Assembly: GCA_024515975.1 (NCBI GenBank)
Contig: JAMSKV010000014.1
Coordinates: 1 to 64,000 of the forward strand
DNA from: Endosaccharibacter trunci
Lineage (GTDB): Bacteria; Pseudomonadota; Alphaproteobacteria; Acetobacterales; Acetobacteraceae
Direction: 5' to 3'
Length of the DNA: 64,000 nucleotides
Positions 1 through 8,460 of the stretch are shown here, in pieces (the stretch's first letter is position 1; the number at the start of each line of letters is the position of its first letter). The notes under the pieces were generated by a model. It had not been told where the DNA came from. It saw nothing but the letters and a program-made list of their open reading frames with translations, and made no database searches. A program made the position numbers and the translations under genes.

Positions 1-921
1 TTCGGTGGACGCAGAAGCCAGCATGCCGACCATGCTGGCGATCTGCGCTTCGAATCCGTTGACCAGCTGCTCCAGGGCCTGCGCCCGTTTCTCCTTCGCC
101 GCGCGCTCGGCCTCCTGGGCTGCGCGCATTCTTTCGGCCTCGATCATGCCGGCCTTGAATATTTCCACGACGCCCGCGATGCGTCCCATCTCGGTCCTAT
201 CGCCGACAAGCGGGATCGTGGTGTCGAGCTCGTTTCTTGATAGCGCCATCATGGCATCGCTGATGAGCGTGACATTGCGACCGATGCTCCGGATCAGAAC
301 CACGGCGACAGCTACGAAGGCGAGAATAGTCAGGCCGATGGCCAGGAACATGATCGTCAGCGTCGAGCTGCCCGCCTGCTCGCTCCGGGCAACCGCGGCA
401 GCAGCATCCTCATTGCTCATATCGATGAGTTGCTTGATGTCGGTGGCCGCAAGCAGGAGCATGTCCGTTGTGGCGCGACGGTCTTCGGCAAAGGCTCCTA
501 CCTTGTCTCCCTGCTTGGCCAGGGCGACAACTTTCTGCGCGCTCTCCGTATAATCCTGCCAGTGCCGCTGGAAATCCTGGAACTTCGCGACCTTGCGTTC
601 GGTATCGAGCGTCGGGCTGAGGGCCGCCATGGTCTGGCTCGCGGCGTCGTATTTCTTGTTCAGCCACCCCTCCTCGGAGGCCATGTCCTCGGGCTTGCTG
701 AACAGGATCAGGTATACGACGCTGCGGTCGTAATCCTCCATATCGCCGCGGAGGGTGGCGGCAAGACGGACCTGCGGCAACGATACGGTCTCGATAGTAC
801 GAGCGTTCGACAGGACCTTGTGCAATCCGTAACTGGACAATACCCCCAGGCCAACGAGGATCGTCAGCAGGCCTGCAAAACAAGCAACGAGTTGATGTCG
901 AATGGATAGACGCTGGAACAC
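1..921 (-). CDS. Methyl-accepting chemotaxis protein, N-terminal part (cut by window edge)
   Basis: This is the sensory and membrane part of a chemoreceptor that would signal to a CheA/CheW array in the inner membrane. Reading left from a GTG start, a GGAGGG ribosome site lies a few bases upstream. The 307 visible residues contain a first membrane segment at about 11-32, a helical four-helix-bundle-like periplasmic part, a second membrane segment at about 187-210, a HAMP-like stretch at about 211-265, and the start of a long Ala/Glu/Arg-rich coiled coil. The signalling hairpin and methylation sites lie beyond base 1, so the assignment rests on topology. A HAMP sensor kinase with the same front end is the main alternative, but the coiled-coil sequence after HAMP looks like a chemoreceptor. 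No chemotaxis genes are visible next to it. Confidence 0.75.
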   Translation of the reverse strand, partial: MFQRLSIRHQLVACFAGLLTILVGLGVLSSYGLHKVLSNARTIETVSLPQVRLAATLRGDMEDYDRSVVYLILFSKPEDMASEEGWLNKKYDAASQTMAALSPTLDTERKVAKFQDFQRHWQDYTESAQKVVALAKQGDKVGAFAEDRRATTDMLLLAATDIKQLIDMSNEDAAAAVARSEQAGSSTLTIMFLAIGLTILAFVAVAVVLIRSIGRNVTLISDAMMALSRNELDTTIPLVGDRTEMGRIAGVVEIFKAGMIEAERMRAAQEAERAAKEKRAQALEQLVNGFEAQIASMVGMLASASTE

Positions 922-1009
922 AGGCAGACCCTCCGAATGAGTAAACTACCTGTATGCCGCAAAGCTTAAATTCTCGTTTACAGATGATGTCGTCTGTTGC
1001 CAGGCACGG

Positions 1010-1420
1010 CTATTGCCACGGCAGCAATGCGTCAAGCCGGTGATTGGGGTGCCCGTCCACCATGCAGGTGAGCGCATCGCGGAGCCAGACATACGGTTCA
1101 ACGCCATTGAGCTTGGCTGTCTCGATCAGCGAGGCGACGATCGCCCAGCGTTTGGCGCCGCCCTCGCTGCCCGCGAACAGGGAGTTCTTGCGGCCAAGTG
1201 CGATCGGCCGGATGGCCCGCTCCACGGGGTTGGTGTCCAGGTCGATGCGCCCGTCGTCGAGAAACCGGGTCAGTGCCGACCAACGTCCGAGCGCGTAGCG
1301 GATCGCCTCGGCCAGCCGTGATCTCCCCGGCAGGCGGGAGAGCTGCACGTCGAACCCTTTCCGCATGTCCGTGGCGCCCAGTGCCAAGTGGATGCGCACG
1401 CCAGCAGGCACGGTGATCAT
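1010..1420 (-). pseudogene. IS66 TnpB-TnpC deletion fusion
   Basis: This is a 136-codon frame with two origins. Residues 1-24 carry the TnpB start signature (MITVPAGVR...TDMRKGFD). From residue 25 onward the sequence is the C-terminal part of the IS66 transposase TnpC, with the LPGRSRLAEAIRYAL and DTNPVERAIRPIALGRKN blocks and the closing LDALLPW. An internal deletion, probably over 1 kb judging from full-length IS66 elements, joined the two in frame. The product lacks most of the TnpC catalytic region, so it is unlikely to be an active transposase. Whether the fused frame is translated is unknown. Confidence 0.8.
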
Positions 1421-1560
1421 GACGGCATCTCCAGCGCAGCGACAACGCGTCGGAGCACATCGACATCCACATCCCGATCAACGCGCAGGCGACGACCACC
1501 GGCCAGTTCGATCTCGATCAATCCGGCTGTGGGAGTGGGTGGCCGAATATCCATTTGCAT
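1417..1560 (-). pseudogene. IS66 TnpA C-terminal remnant
   Basis: An open frame of 47 codons ends in a stretch of the type LIEIELxGGRRLRVDRDVDxDxLRRVxAALE, which matches the C-terminus of the small IS66 accessory protein TnpA (OrfA). The helix-turn-helix N-terminal half is absent. Its stop overlaps the start of the next frame as ATGA, the usual arrangement for tnpA and tnpB. Upstream the frame runs into the neighbouring truncated gene, so the left junction of the IS remnant is probably near 1560-1625. Confidence 0.7.
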
Positions 1561-1579
1561 GGATGGCGGCCGAGGCTCG

Positions 1580-1933
1580 TCAACGCGAACTTCCGCGAAC
1601 GCTGGGGAAGGTTCGTGATCCGCTCAGGACGTTGCCGCGGGCGTCGAGATAGGCGACCGCGGTGACGCCGTTCGCGGTTGAGATCGTCGCCTGTCCGGAG
1701 GGCAGGAAGGCAGGCGCCAAGCCGCCGCCAGGGGCGGCACCGGGGTTGACCGAGGAAAAAGCGGCGGCCTGGAAGGCCTCGAGCCTTGGTGCTCCCGCCG
1801 GAATACTGACCGGCGCAGCGTAAGTGTTGTCGATCAGGGTCGTCACGAGCAGCAAGCAAGTGAACGGCCCGGATATGCAGCGGCTCGAGCGTCGGAACCG
1901 CGTGAGCACACTCGGCAAGCCGGATTGGTGCAT
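1580..1933 (-). pseudogene. Truncated exported protein next to IS66 remnant
   Basis: A 117-codon frame starts with a basic n-region, a hydrophobic core (GPFTCLLLVTTLI) and an Ala-Pro junction near residue 40, which looks like a signal peptide. It continues with Ala/Gly-rich sequence and a GQATISTANGVTAVAYLDARGNVL block. That last block resembles the N-terminal part of some exported lipase/hydrolase-like proteins, but I cannot name the family firmly. The frame then degenerates (SGSRTFPSVRGSSR) and stops 20 bp from the IS66 TnpA remnant. I infer an exported protein gene cut by the insertion and later decay. It could also be a short intact gene. Confidence 0.45.
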
Positions 1934-2241
1934 CGTGGTTCTCGTAGATGGAAACTGGCCGCTTCCAAAACTATCCGCTCTGCCGCCCAAAAGCCGACCT
2001 GCTACCGAGAAAAGATATCCGGAGGCCAGATGGCTGGTTCGATGGTGCTTGTCATCGGCTCGGAGCTTTAGCTGAAAGGTCTGTCTATTATCCAGAAGGT
2101 CGCCTGTGCACCGGGAACACGGAATTGGCGCCCGAAATGGGCCGGGCGTTCGTCGACGTGCCAGCGGGATGTCGCCCGATTGCAGGAGCCAGGCGGCAAA
2201 AGCACTTGATCGTCGTCCTGCAGCCAGGCCGCGTGCACGAC
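1934..2241. other. Intergenic stretch with no supported gene
   Basis: About 300 bp lie between the truncated exported-protein gene and the 3' end of the GT2 gene. The composition is mixed and somewhat less GC-rich than the surroundings. Open frames here are continuations of frames antisense to, or out of frame with, the flanking genes, and none has a convincing start and ribosome site. I saw no strong hairpin or promoter. Confidence 0.5.
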
Positions 2242-3102
2242 TCAGCTGAAGCGTTTTTCTGCAGACGCCAGCGCGGCCGCGCATTCCGCTTCCGTTGGCC
2301 GCCGGCGCACGCGAAGTTCCGTGTCGGTCCAGTCCACCAGCCCCCGGTCCCGAAATTGGCCGAGCCAGTATTCCATGCACCAGCGGCCCCAGGTTTCGCG
2401 GAAAATCCGGGCATTCCGCACGATGTGATCGAAATGCTGCAAGGGTGGGACATGCACCGGATGGTACTGATGCCAGGCGCGTGCATCCGCCACCCAGTGC
2501 ACGTCCGTCCCGAGACGCGCCAGGCGGGCGGCGAAATCGGTCTCCTCGGCGCCATAACCGGCATAGCGCTCGTCCATGCCGCCGGCGCGGTGCCAGAGCG
2601 AGGCGGGGAGCGCGAAGCAAAGCCCCCATAGAGCGCCGTGGTCCGGTTCGGGCCGGATCTCACCGCTGGCCAGGACCGGTCGTGCGGGATGACGCTCGCC
2701 CAGCCGGTCGAGCCGGGCGGGCGAGCGGTCGTGATCGGCCCCGCCTTGCGGCAGATACAGCACGTCGCCCAGCAGCAGGCCGCGATGAGCCTCAGCCGCG
2801 GACGTGAGGGCCCGGACCAATTCGGGCGACGGGATGCAGTCCACGTCGAGAAAGATCAGCAGCCCGTCACCGCCGGCTTCCGCGGCACGGTTGCGCGCTG
2901 CCGCCAGCGGCATCGGCTCGCCCGGCACCTGCACCAGCGACACCGGAAACGGCGTTGGCGGCAGGGCGGGCGGATTGTCCTGCATGAACGCGACCACCAG
3001 CCGGTCCGGCAGGACGTTCTGCCGGCACAGCCCCTCGACCAGACGCTCGAACGGCAAGGCGCGCCCGCGCACCAGGGTCAGAACGGAAACGGGTGCCGGC
3101 AT
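2242..3102 (-). CDS. Family 2 glycosyltransferase (GT-A fold)
   Basis: The product is a 286-residue cytoplasmic GT-A enzyme that should transfer a sugar from an activated nucleotide donor. It opens with a short beta strand (VSVLTLVRG), has the acidic DVDC motif at residues 86-89 expected to bind the metal and nucleotide sugar, and has a galactosyltransferase-like acceptor block (GGMDERYAGYGAEETDFAARL) near the middle. There is no membrane segment. Its ATG follows the stop of the sucrose-phosphate synthase gene directly (TGAATG), so the two are translationally linked and probably serve one pathway. The acceptor cannot be read from sequence. The family assignment is firm and the role is inferred. 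Confidence 0.88.
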   Translation of the reverse strand: MPAPVSVLTLVRGRALPFERLVEGLCRQNVLPDRLVVAFMQDNPPALPPTPFPVSLVQVPGEPMPLAAARNRAAEAGGDGLLIFLDVDCIPSPELVRALTSAAEAHRGLLLGDVLYLPQGGADHDRSPARLDRLGERHPARPVLASGEIRPEPDHGALWGLCFALPASLWHRAGGMDERYAGYGAEETDFAARLARLGTDVHWVADARAWHQYHPVHVPPLQHFDHIVRNARIFRETWGRWCMEYWLGQFRDRGLVDWTDTELRVRRRPTEAECAAALASAEKRFS

Positions 3103-5175
3103 TCAGCGCGCGGCACGCAGGGCGTGGAAATGCTCGACGCCTTCCATCACGCCCCGCGCGAACCGCGTCCGCGCCAGATAGGAATGGCTCAGGTCGGGAA
3201 GATGGCGCAGACCGTCGGCATGATTGGCGACCAGCACCGCCTGCGGCACCGAACGCAGCATCTCCACGTCGTTCGCACTGTCGCCAGCCACCACCACATC
3301 GTCCCAGCCAAGCCCAAGAAGTTGGCGCACATGGGTGATCGCGGCCGCCTTGGAGACACCCAGCGGCAAGATGTCCAGGTAGCGCTTATGGCTCTGGATC
3401 ACCGAGCAGGCGTGGCCGGCTTCGGCGAGGAGATCGCGCACCTGATGGAAGATATCCTCCTCCCCTTCGGTGAAGTAGCTCAGCTTGCGCGGTCGCTGCT
3501 CCAGATCCGGTTGCGGCGTAAGCGCGATCCGCTCGCGCATCAGTGCCGAAATCCCGTCCCTGTCCCACCCTCGCGAAATCTGTTTCTCCCAGTCCCGGTC
3601 GTGATGATAGGTGGCCCGGTTCGGATCGAGCCAGTAGATCTCCGAGCCGGCCGATGCGATCAGGATGTCGGGGAAGGTCGCCCCCGATTGTCCCAGGATC
3701 GCCAGTGCGGAATGGAACGACCGGCCGGTGGCCAGGGCGAATACCAGATGCTGTTGCTCTGCATGCCATTCCACGAATGAACGCACGCTATCGCGGCAGC
3801 CGATCAGCGTGCCGTCGATATCGCTGACCAGGAGCAGACGATCGTCCGCTCGTGCAGCAGGTTTTCGATGATCCGCGCCGCACAGAGTCTTCGCGAAATC
3901 CGCGTAGCGGGAGACGTGTCGCGCCCAATCGTAGCTTTCAGCCGCGTGAAGGCCGTTCTCCGACAAACGATCCCAGCCTTCGGCGTCGAGAACGATCCGT
4001 AGGATCGCCGCGGCGATCTCATCCGGCCTGTGTGGATCGACCAGAAACCCGTTGTGGGCCTCGCCGACGATATCGGTTGCGCCGCCGCTATGGGTCGCCA
4101 CCAAGGGCAACCCGGATGCCGCTGCCTCCAGCAGCGTCAGTCCGAACGGTTCGTTCAAGGCCGGGTTGACGAAAACGCCGCGGCGCGTGGCGGCGTAAGC
4201 ATAGAAACCGGCAATATCAGCCGGCTCGTGATGCTTCGGATAGGCGACACTGCCATACAGATCATAACGATCGATCAGTTCCAGAACTTCACTGATGTTC
4301 TCGCTGATCTCGGGCTCCAGGGCGTCGATCCTGTCACGGTTGCCGGCCACGATCACCAGATTGGCGCGCGCACGCAAAGCTTGGGAGCCGCCGAACGCAT
4401 GCAGAAGGGCGCTCAGGTTCTTGCGCGTCACCGGGCGCGCGATCGCCAGGATGACGGGCAGCTCCGGCCGACGCAGGAACCGCTCGATCGAGTACCGCAC
4501 CCGGTCCGGCACCGTCTGGTTGCGGAAACTTTCCAGATCGCTGCCCGGCGGAATGATCCTGATGCGCCCCGGCTCGTAGCCATCATAGACCGCGAACTGG
4601 CGTTCCGCCTCGTCGCGCGAAGAGGCGACGATCCCGTCCGCGAGAGCGATCGCCTCTTCCTCGATGGCGATGCGACGCCCGATCCCGCGAAGCTGCGGGC
4701 TTTCCGGCGGCAGCAGATCGCGTTTTACCCGTCCCAGGGAATGGGCCGTGAACAGGAACGGGATTCCCAGAACGTCGCGTACGCGGGCTGCAATCAGCCC
4801 GGCATCCGCATAATGGGCATGAATCAGGTCAGGCAGGCGGTCCGCGCTCCGCAGGTGATCGATCAGTGCGGCGACGAAACTCTCGTGCTCCTGCCAGAGA
4901 TCCTCTTTCGCCAGATAGGACGGGTTCCGGGTTGCCAGCCGAATGATCCGGCAGCGTCCGTTTCCCTCCTCGATTCCGGCGGCGTAGCAACGATCGAACT
5001 CGCTGCCGGAGAAAGCGCGCGTCACGATCTCGACGCGATCGATTGCTGGATGGCGTACGGACTCGGCCGCGAGTTCCAGTAGATAGCGAATATGTCCGCC
5101 CGTATCGGCGGTCAGCCCGTATTCGACATCGGCGGCGCGGAGACAGCCCTGCAAGGCCACATGCAGAACAAACAT
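3103..5175 (-). CDS. sps: Sucrose-phosphate synthase fused to sucrose-phosphate phosphatase
   Basis: The enzyme should join UDP-glucose (or another NDP-glucose) to fructose 6-phosphate and then remove the phosphate to yield sucrose, a compatible solute or glycan precursor. The N-terminal GT4 part (about 1-430) has the donor-site DTGG at 24-27, HAHYADAG at 119-126, a nucleotide-binding ARPVTRKNL at 246-254, and the family-typical NPALNEPFGLTLLEAAASG region from 337. The C-terminal part (about 445-690) is a HAD phosphatase of the SPP type with DIDGT at 452-456, an ATGRS block and GDSANDVEML at 631-640. The start at 5175 is chosen because GGAGG sits 5 nt upstream; a longer frame would overlap the divergent gene. 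It is followed without a gap by the GT2 gene. Confidence 0.92.
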   Translation of the reverse strand: MFVLHVALQGCLRAADVEYGLTADTGGHIRYLLELAAESVRHPAIDRVEIVTRAFSGSEFDRCYAAGIEEGNGRCRIIRLATRNPSYLAKEDLWQEHESFVAALIDHLRSADRLPDLIHAHYADAGLIAARVRDVLGIPFLFTAHSLGRVKRDLLPPESPQLRGIGRRIAIEEEAIALADGIVASSRDEAERQFAVYDGYEPGRIRIIPPGSDLESFRNQTVPDRVRYSIERFLRRPELPVILAIARPVTRKNLSALLHAFGGSQALRARANLVIVAGNRDRIDALEPEISENISEVLELIDRYDLYGSVAYPKHHEPADIAGFYAYAATRRGVFVNPALNEPFGLTLLEAAASGLPLVATHSGGATDIVGEAHNGFLVDPHRPDEIAAAILRIVLDAEGWDRLSENGLHAAESYDWARHVSRYADFAKTLCGADHRKPAARADDRLLLVSDIDGTLIGCRDSVRSFVEWHAEQQHLVFALATGRSFHSALAILGQSGATFPDILIASAGSEIYWLDPNRATYHHDRDWEKQISRGWDRDGISALMRERIALTPQPDLEQRPRKLSYFTEGEEDIFHQVRDLLAEAGHACSVIQSHKRYLDILPLGVSKAAAITHVRQLLGLGWDDVVVAGDSANDVEMLRSVPQAVLVANHADGLRHLPDLSHSYLARTRFARGVMEGVEHFHALRAAR

Positions 5176-5233
5176 CGCGGCCTCCGCTCTCGGTCCGATT
5201 GAAACCCCGCACGGGCGACTTCGTTCCCCTGTC

Positions 5234-6289
5234 ATGACGAGATCGGCCCTTCGTATCGCCCAGCTTGCGCCGGTGATCGTTCCCACGCCCCCAGAACATG
5301 CAGGCGGCACCGAGCGGGTTGTGTCCGACCTGACCGAGGCACTGATTGCCGCCGGGCACGAGGTCACCCTGATCGCGCCGTCCGACAGCCGCACCAGTGC
5401 TCGGCTCCTGTCCGGATATCCGAGCCTGGTGGCCTTGCAGCGCGAACACGGCGCTGTGGCTCCGGGCGTGCCGGCCATGCTGGAAGCGGTGCAGCTCGAT
5501 CTTCTGCGCGAGCATCTTCACGAATTCGACATCGTTCATTGCCACGGCGAATTCGCCCATGCCGCCCTTCTCGGCGGCAGCGCCGTACCCAGCCTGACGA
5601 CCGTGCATTGGCGCCTGGACGAGCTCGACCGGCAGCTCTTCTTCCGCTGGTTCGACCGCCTCCAGGTGGCCGCGATCTCCGGTGCCCAGGCGGCTTGCCT
5701 GCCCGGCGGCAATCTGGCCGGGATCGTGCACCACGGCATTCCCGCCGACCACTACCGGCCCGGGCCCGGTGGCGGACCCCTCGTCTTTCTCGGCCGCATG
5801 ACCGACCAGAAGCGCCCCGATCGCGCCATCCGCATCGCTCGCGCCGCCGGGGCCGAGCTGCGTCTCGCGGGCGGGATCGATGTCGGCAACCCGACCTTCT
5901 TCGCGCGGGCGGTGGAACCGTTCCTGTGCGACGCCGTCGCGCATGTCGGCGAAGTGGACGATCGCGCCAAGCAGGATCTGCTCGGCCATGCGTCGGCCCT
6001 GCTGTTTCCGATCGATTGGCCGGAGCCGTTCGGACTGGTGATGATCGAGGCCATGGCCTGCGGCACGCCGGTGATCGCCTGGCGCAAGGGCAGCGTGCCG
6101 GAAGTCGTCGAGCATGGCATCACCGGCTTCATCGTCGACAGTGAGGACGAGGCTGTCGATGCCGTGCGCCGCTTGCCCGAGCTCGATCGCGGGCAGATTC
6201 GGGCCGTTTTCGAGGCGCGTTTCACCGCCGACCGCATGGCGCGCGATTACGAGGCGCTGTATCGCCGCCTGATCGGCCGTGCCCGATGA
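5234..6289 (+). CDS. Family 4 glycosyltransferase
   Basis: This is a 351-residue retaining GT-B glycosyltransferase. The N-terminal Rossmann half carries the acceptor-side GGTERVVSDLTEALIAAGHEV signature. The C-terminal half carries the GRMTDQKRPDRAIRIA nucleotide-binding loop and the EPFGLVMIEAMACGTPVIA donor-site block with its EX7E-type glutamates. It starts 58 bp from the divergent sucrose-phosphate synthase gene and overlaps the next GT4 gene by 4 bp (ATGA), so it belongs to a second, plus-strand arm of the same cluster. The donor and acceptor are unknown. GT4 enzymes of this type often add mannose, glucose or galactose to lipids or oligosaccharides. Confidence 0.88.
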   Translation: MTRSALRIAQLAPVIVPTPPEHAGGTERVVSDLTEALIAAGHEVTLIAPSDSRTSARLLSGYPSLVALQREHGAVAPGVPAMLEAVQLDLLREHLHEFDIVHCHGEFAHAALLGGSAVPSLTTVHWRLDELDRQLFFRWFDRLQVAAISGAQAACLPGGNLAGIVHHGIPADHYRPGPGGGPLVFLGRMTDQKRPDRAIRIARAAGAELRLAGGIDVGNPTFFARAVEPFLCDAVAHVGEVDDRAKQDLLGHASALLFPIDWPEPFGLVMIEAMACGTPVIAWRKGSVPEVVEHGITGFIVDSEDEAVDAVRRLPELDRGQIRAVFEARFTADRMARDYEALYRRLIGRAR

Positions 6290-7515
6290 GGACTGTCCTG
6301 CTCTGCTGGTCCTTTCCCCCCGCGCGCAACGGCCTCGCCAGCGCCGCGGCCGAGATCGCAGCGGCGCTCCGGGATAGCGGCCACGACGTCACCGTGATCG
6401 CGCTTGATCGCACCGGCCGCGCCACGCGGGATGGAACCCTCGTGATCGGCTGCGCGCCCGGCCCACTCCTGCGCCGTCTGCGACGCTTCGGGGCGATCGG
6501 CCATCTGGTGCCGCCCTTCTGCTTCTGGCGCGCAGTGCGGGCTTGCCATGCCGAGGCGCCGGTCGCAGTCGTGGAAGCCACGAACTGGTATGCGCCTGGC
6601 CTGCTCGTGGCGCTGCTCGGCCCGGCGCCGCTGGTCACGCGCAACTCGACTCCCGCTTCCATCACCGCGAACGGCGTGCGTTCCTGGCGCGATCGCCTCG
6701 ATCATCGTGCCGCCATGCTGCTGGAGGCGATGAGCGCACGCCGCTCCGCCGCCCTGATTTCCAACACCGCGGCGCATGGCGCGACCATCGCCGCGCGCTA
6801 CCGCGTGCCGCCGCCGGGACCGGCCCATGCCGTGATCGGGCTCAGTTTGCCTGAGACGATCCTGGCCGCCGGCAGGGGCGCCGCCTATCCGCCTTCCGGC
6901 GACGGGCCGTTGTGTATCCTGTTTGTCGGACGCGCCGAAGCGCGCAAGGGTTTTGCCGAACTTCTCGATGCGGCCGCCACCCTTGCCGCCGAAGCCGAAC
7001 GCGGCGAGGGGCCGGAGTTCCGCCTGCATCTGGTCGGCATCGACGCGCTGCCCCGCCGCAGCGACGCCCTCCTGTCCCGCATGGCGTTGTCCCGCGATCT
7101 TCCCGAACCCGCTCTTCACGCAATGTTCGCCGCCGCGCATCTGGTCGCCGCCCCGTCCCGCTACGAGAGTTTTGGCCTGGTCTACCAGGAAGCGATGGCG
7201 TTCGGCCGTCCGATCCTGGCCTGCGCCGAGGATGCCAGCGCCCGGCGCTTCGTCGGAGAGACCGGCGCCGGATTGCTCGCGGAACGCTGCGAGGGCGGCG
7301 CCATCGCCCTGGTCCTGCGCCGGATGCTGCGCGATCCCGCCCTGCGCGACAGGCTGCACCGCAACAGCCGCGCCGCAGCGGGGATGTTCACGCGCGCGAC
7401 CCTGGCCGCCGAGACAGTGGCGCTCTACCGCACCGCCATCGAAGCAGGATCGAACGGACGCAGGAGCGCCCATTCGTCCGAAGGGCGGCCGGCCCCGGCC
7501 CGCATGGTCTCGTAG
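6286..7515 (+). CDS. Family 4 glycosyltransferase
   Basis: A second GT-B glycosyltransferase of 409 residues, coupled to the preceding gene through a 4-bp ATGA overlap. The N-terminal domain begins with a conserved FPPARNGLASAAAEIAAAL block. The C-terminal domain has the GRAEARKGFAELLDA loop and an APSRYESFGLVYQEAMAFGRPI donor-site block, where Glu residues replace the usual EPFG spelling while keeping the fold. The middle region (about 110-190) contains alternating hydrophobic stretches that may form a membrane-associating surface. Its last 91 bp overlap the 3' end of the convergent GT2 gene on the other strand. The substrate is not readable from sequence. Confidence 0.87.
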   Translation: MRTVLLCWSFPPARNGLASAAAEIAAALRDSGHDVTVIALDRTGRATRDGTLVIGCAPGPLLRRLRRFGAIGHLVPPFCFWRAVRACHAEAPVAVVEATNWYAPGLLVALLGPAPLVTRNSTPASITANGVRSWRDRLDHRAAMLLEAMSARRSAALISNTAAHGATIAARYRVPPPGPAHAVIGLSLPETILAAGRGAAYPPSGDGPLCILFVGRAEARKGFAELLDAAATLAAEAERGEGPEFRLHLVGIDALPRRSDALLSRMALSRDLPEPALHAMFAAAHLVAAPSRYESFGLVYQEAMAFGRPILACAEDASARRFVGETGAGLLAERCEGGAIALVLRRMLRDPALRDRLHRNSRAAAGMFTRATLAAETVALYRTAIEAGSNGRRSAHSSEGRPAPARMVS

Positions 7516-8321
7516 GAACGCGACCGTTCCAGCACCCGCTCTCGCGACAGGCGGTGTTCGATCGCGCCGGCCAGGCCCAGCGTGGTTTCGGCGAACGCTA
7601 CCACCGGGCGTTCATGCACGATGCCATCGAACCGCACATCCGCCCGGTTCAGACGATACTGGATGTCGGGAAACAGGGCCGATCGCGCGCCATCCACCAG
7701 GTTGATCCGCGGCAGGCCGATCGACCGCAGACCCTCGCGATCGGCGGCCTGAATCATCCAGCCCAGACGGCCCAGCAGCTCCGGCGTCGGACGCTCGTCT
7801 GTATCGAGTTGCAGCACCCAGCATCGCGCGCCGCAGCGTCGTTGCGCCAGACTCTGCACCTGGTTGCGCTGGGCGGCGAAATCTCCCGCGAGCGGCCGCA
7901 TCGAGACCCGCATTCCGGCCGGTCCCTGCGGCGCCTCGCCGTCGCCATCCAGCACGACGATCGCCCGTGGGAAGCCAGGCCCCGTCATCATCGTCTCGAT
8001 CACCGGCATCTCCTGCGGCCGTCCGATCACACCCAGAACGACCGCATGCGCGACCGGCGCCTCCCGTCTCCAGCCGCCCGCGCGCCAGCTTCGCCCCAGA
8101 CGCCAGGCCGCGTTGCGCAGGGCCACGGCGGAGAGGCGCCAGCCCGGACCCGACAGCGCATCGCGCCCGGCGCCGTCGAGCGCGTCCTCGATCTGCCCGG
8201 GCATGGCGTCGAGCGGATGATCCCGCGACACCTCCAGCTCGCAATGGGTGCAGGCCAGAAAGGCCGAGCGATCATGCCAGCCGGCGTTCCGGCAGATCGG
8301 GCAGCGGGCGATCTCTGGCAT
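7425..8321 (-). CDS. GT2-like glycosyltransferase with N-terminal zinc-ribbon-like motif
   Basis: The product is a 298-residue protein related to GT2 enzymes. Residues 1-31 hold two CxxC pairs (C7/C10 and C24/C27), a small zinc-ribbon-like knuckle. The GT-A core follows, with VVLDGDGEAPQGP near 123 and a DTDE motif at 173-176 followed by PTPELLGRL, expected to bind the metal and sugar nucleotide, then a RLNRADVRFDGIVHERP block typical of GT2 acceptor regions. The start at 8321 is chosen because a GAGGG site precedes it and it leaves 139 bp to the divergent sulfotransferase gene. The 3' end overlaps the convergent GT4 gene by 91 bp. The presence of a metal-binding ribbon is an inference from cysteine spacing. 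Confidence 0.75.
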   Translation of the reverse strand: MPEIARCPICRNAGWHDRSAFLACTHCELEVSRDHPLDAMPGQIEDALDGAGRDALSGPGWRLSAVALRNAAWRLGRSWRAGGWRREAPVAHAVVLGVIGRPQEMPVIETMMTGPGFPRAIVVLDGDGEAPQGPAGMRVSMRPLAGDFAAQRNQVQSLAQRRCGARCWVLQLDTDERPTPELLGRLGWMIQAADREGLRSIGLPRINLVDGARSALFPDIQYRLNRADVRFDGIVHERPVVAFAETTLGLAGAIEHRLSRERVLERSRSYETMRAGAGRPSDEWALLRPFDPASMAVR

Positions 8322-8460
8322 GGTCGAACCCTCGAAACCTGGCGCGTCGGACGCTCGTTCCAGCGCCGGACACGACGCTTCGTTGCCATCTCCGACTGGC
8401 CGCATCGGCGGTGTTTCGATACGGTCGCGCTTCATCCGACACGCCGCAGGAGCCCGCCCG

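Larger units (their letters stand above)
1010..1560 (-). mobile_element. Decayed IS66-family element
   Basis: This is the remains of an IS66-type insertion sequence. In minus-strand order there is the end of a TnpA-like gene, an ATGA junction typical of the tnpA/tnpB boundary, the first 24 codons of TnpB, and the last third of the TnpC transposase. The rest of TnpB and most of TnpC are missing. I could not recognise terminal inverted repeats or a target duplication, so the outer limits are those of the coding remnants. The element cannot transpose itself. It lies between a chemoreceptor gene and a truncated exported-protein gene, which suggests it caused local damage. Confidence 0.8.

Noticed and set aside
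5176-5478. A 101-codon N-terminal extension of the sucrose-phosphate synthase frame
   Set aside because: It would overlap the divergent GT4 gene, has no family similarity, and a GGAGG site supports the start at 5175.
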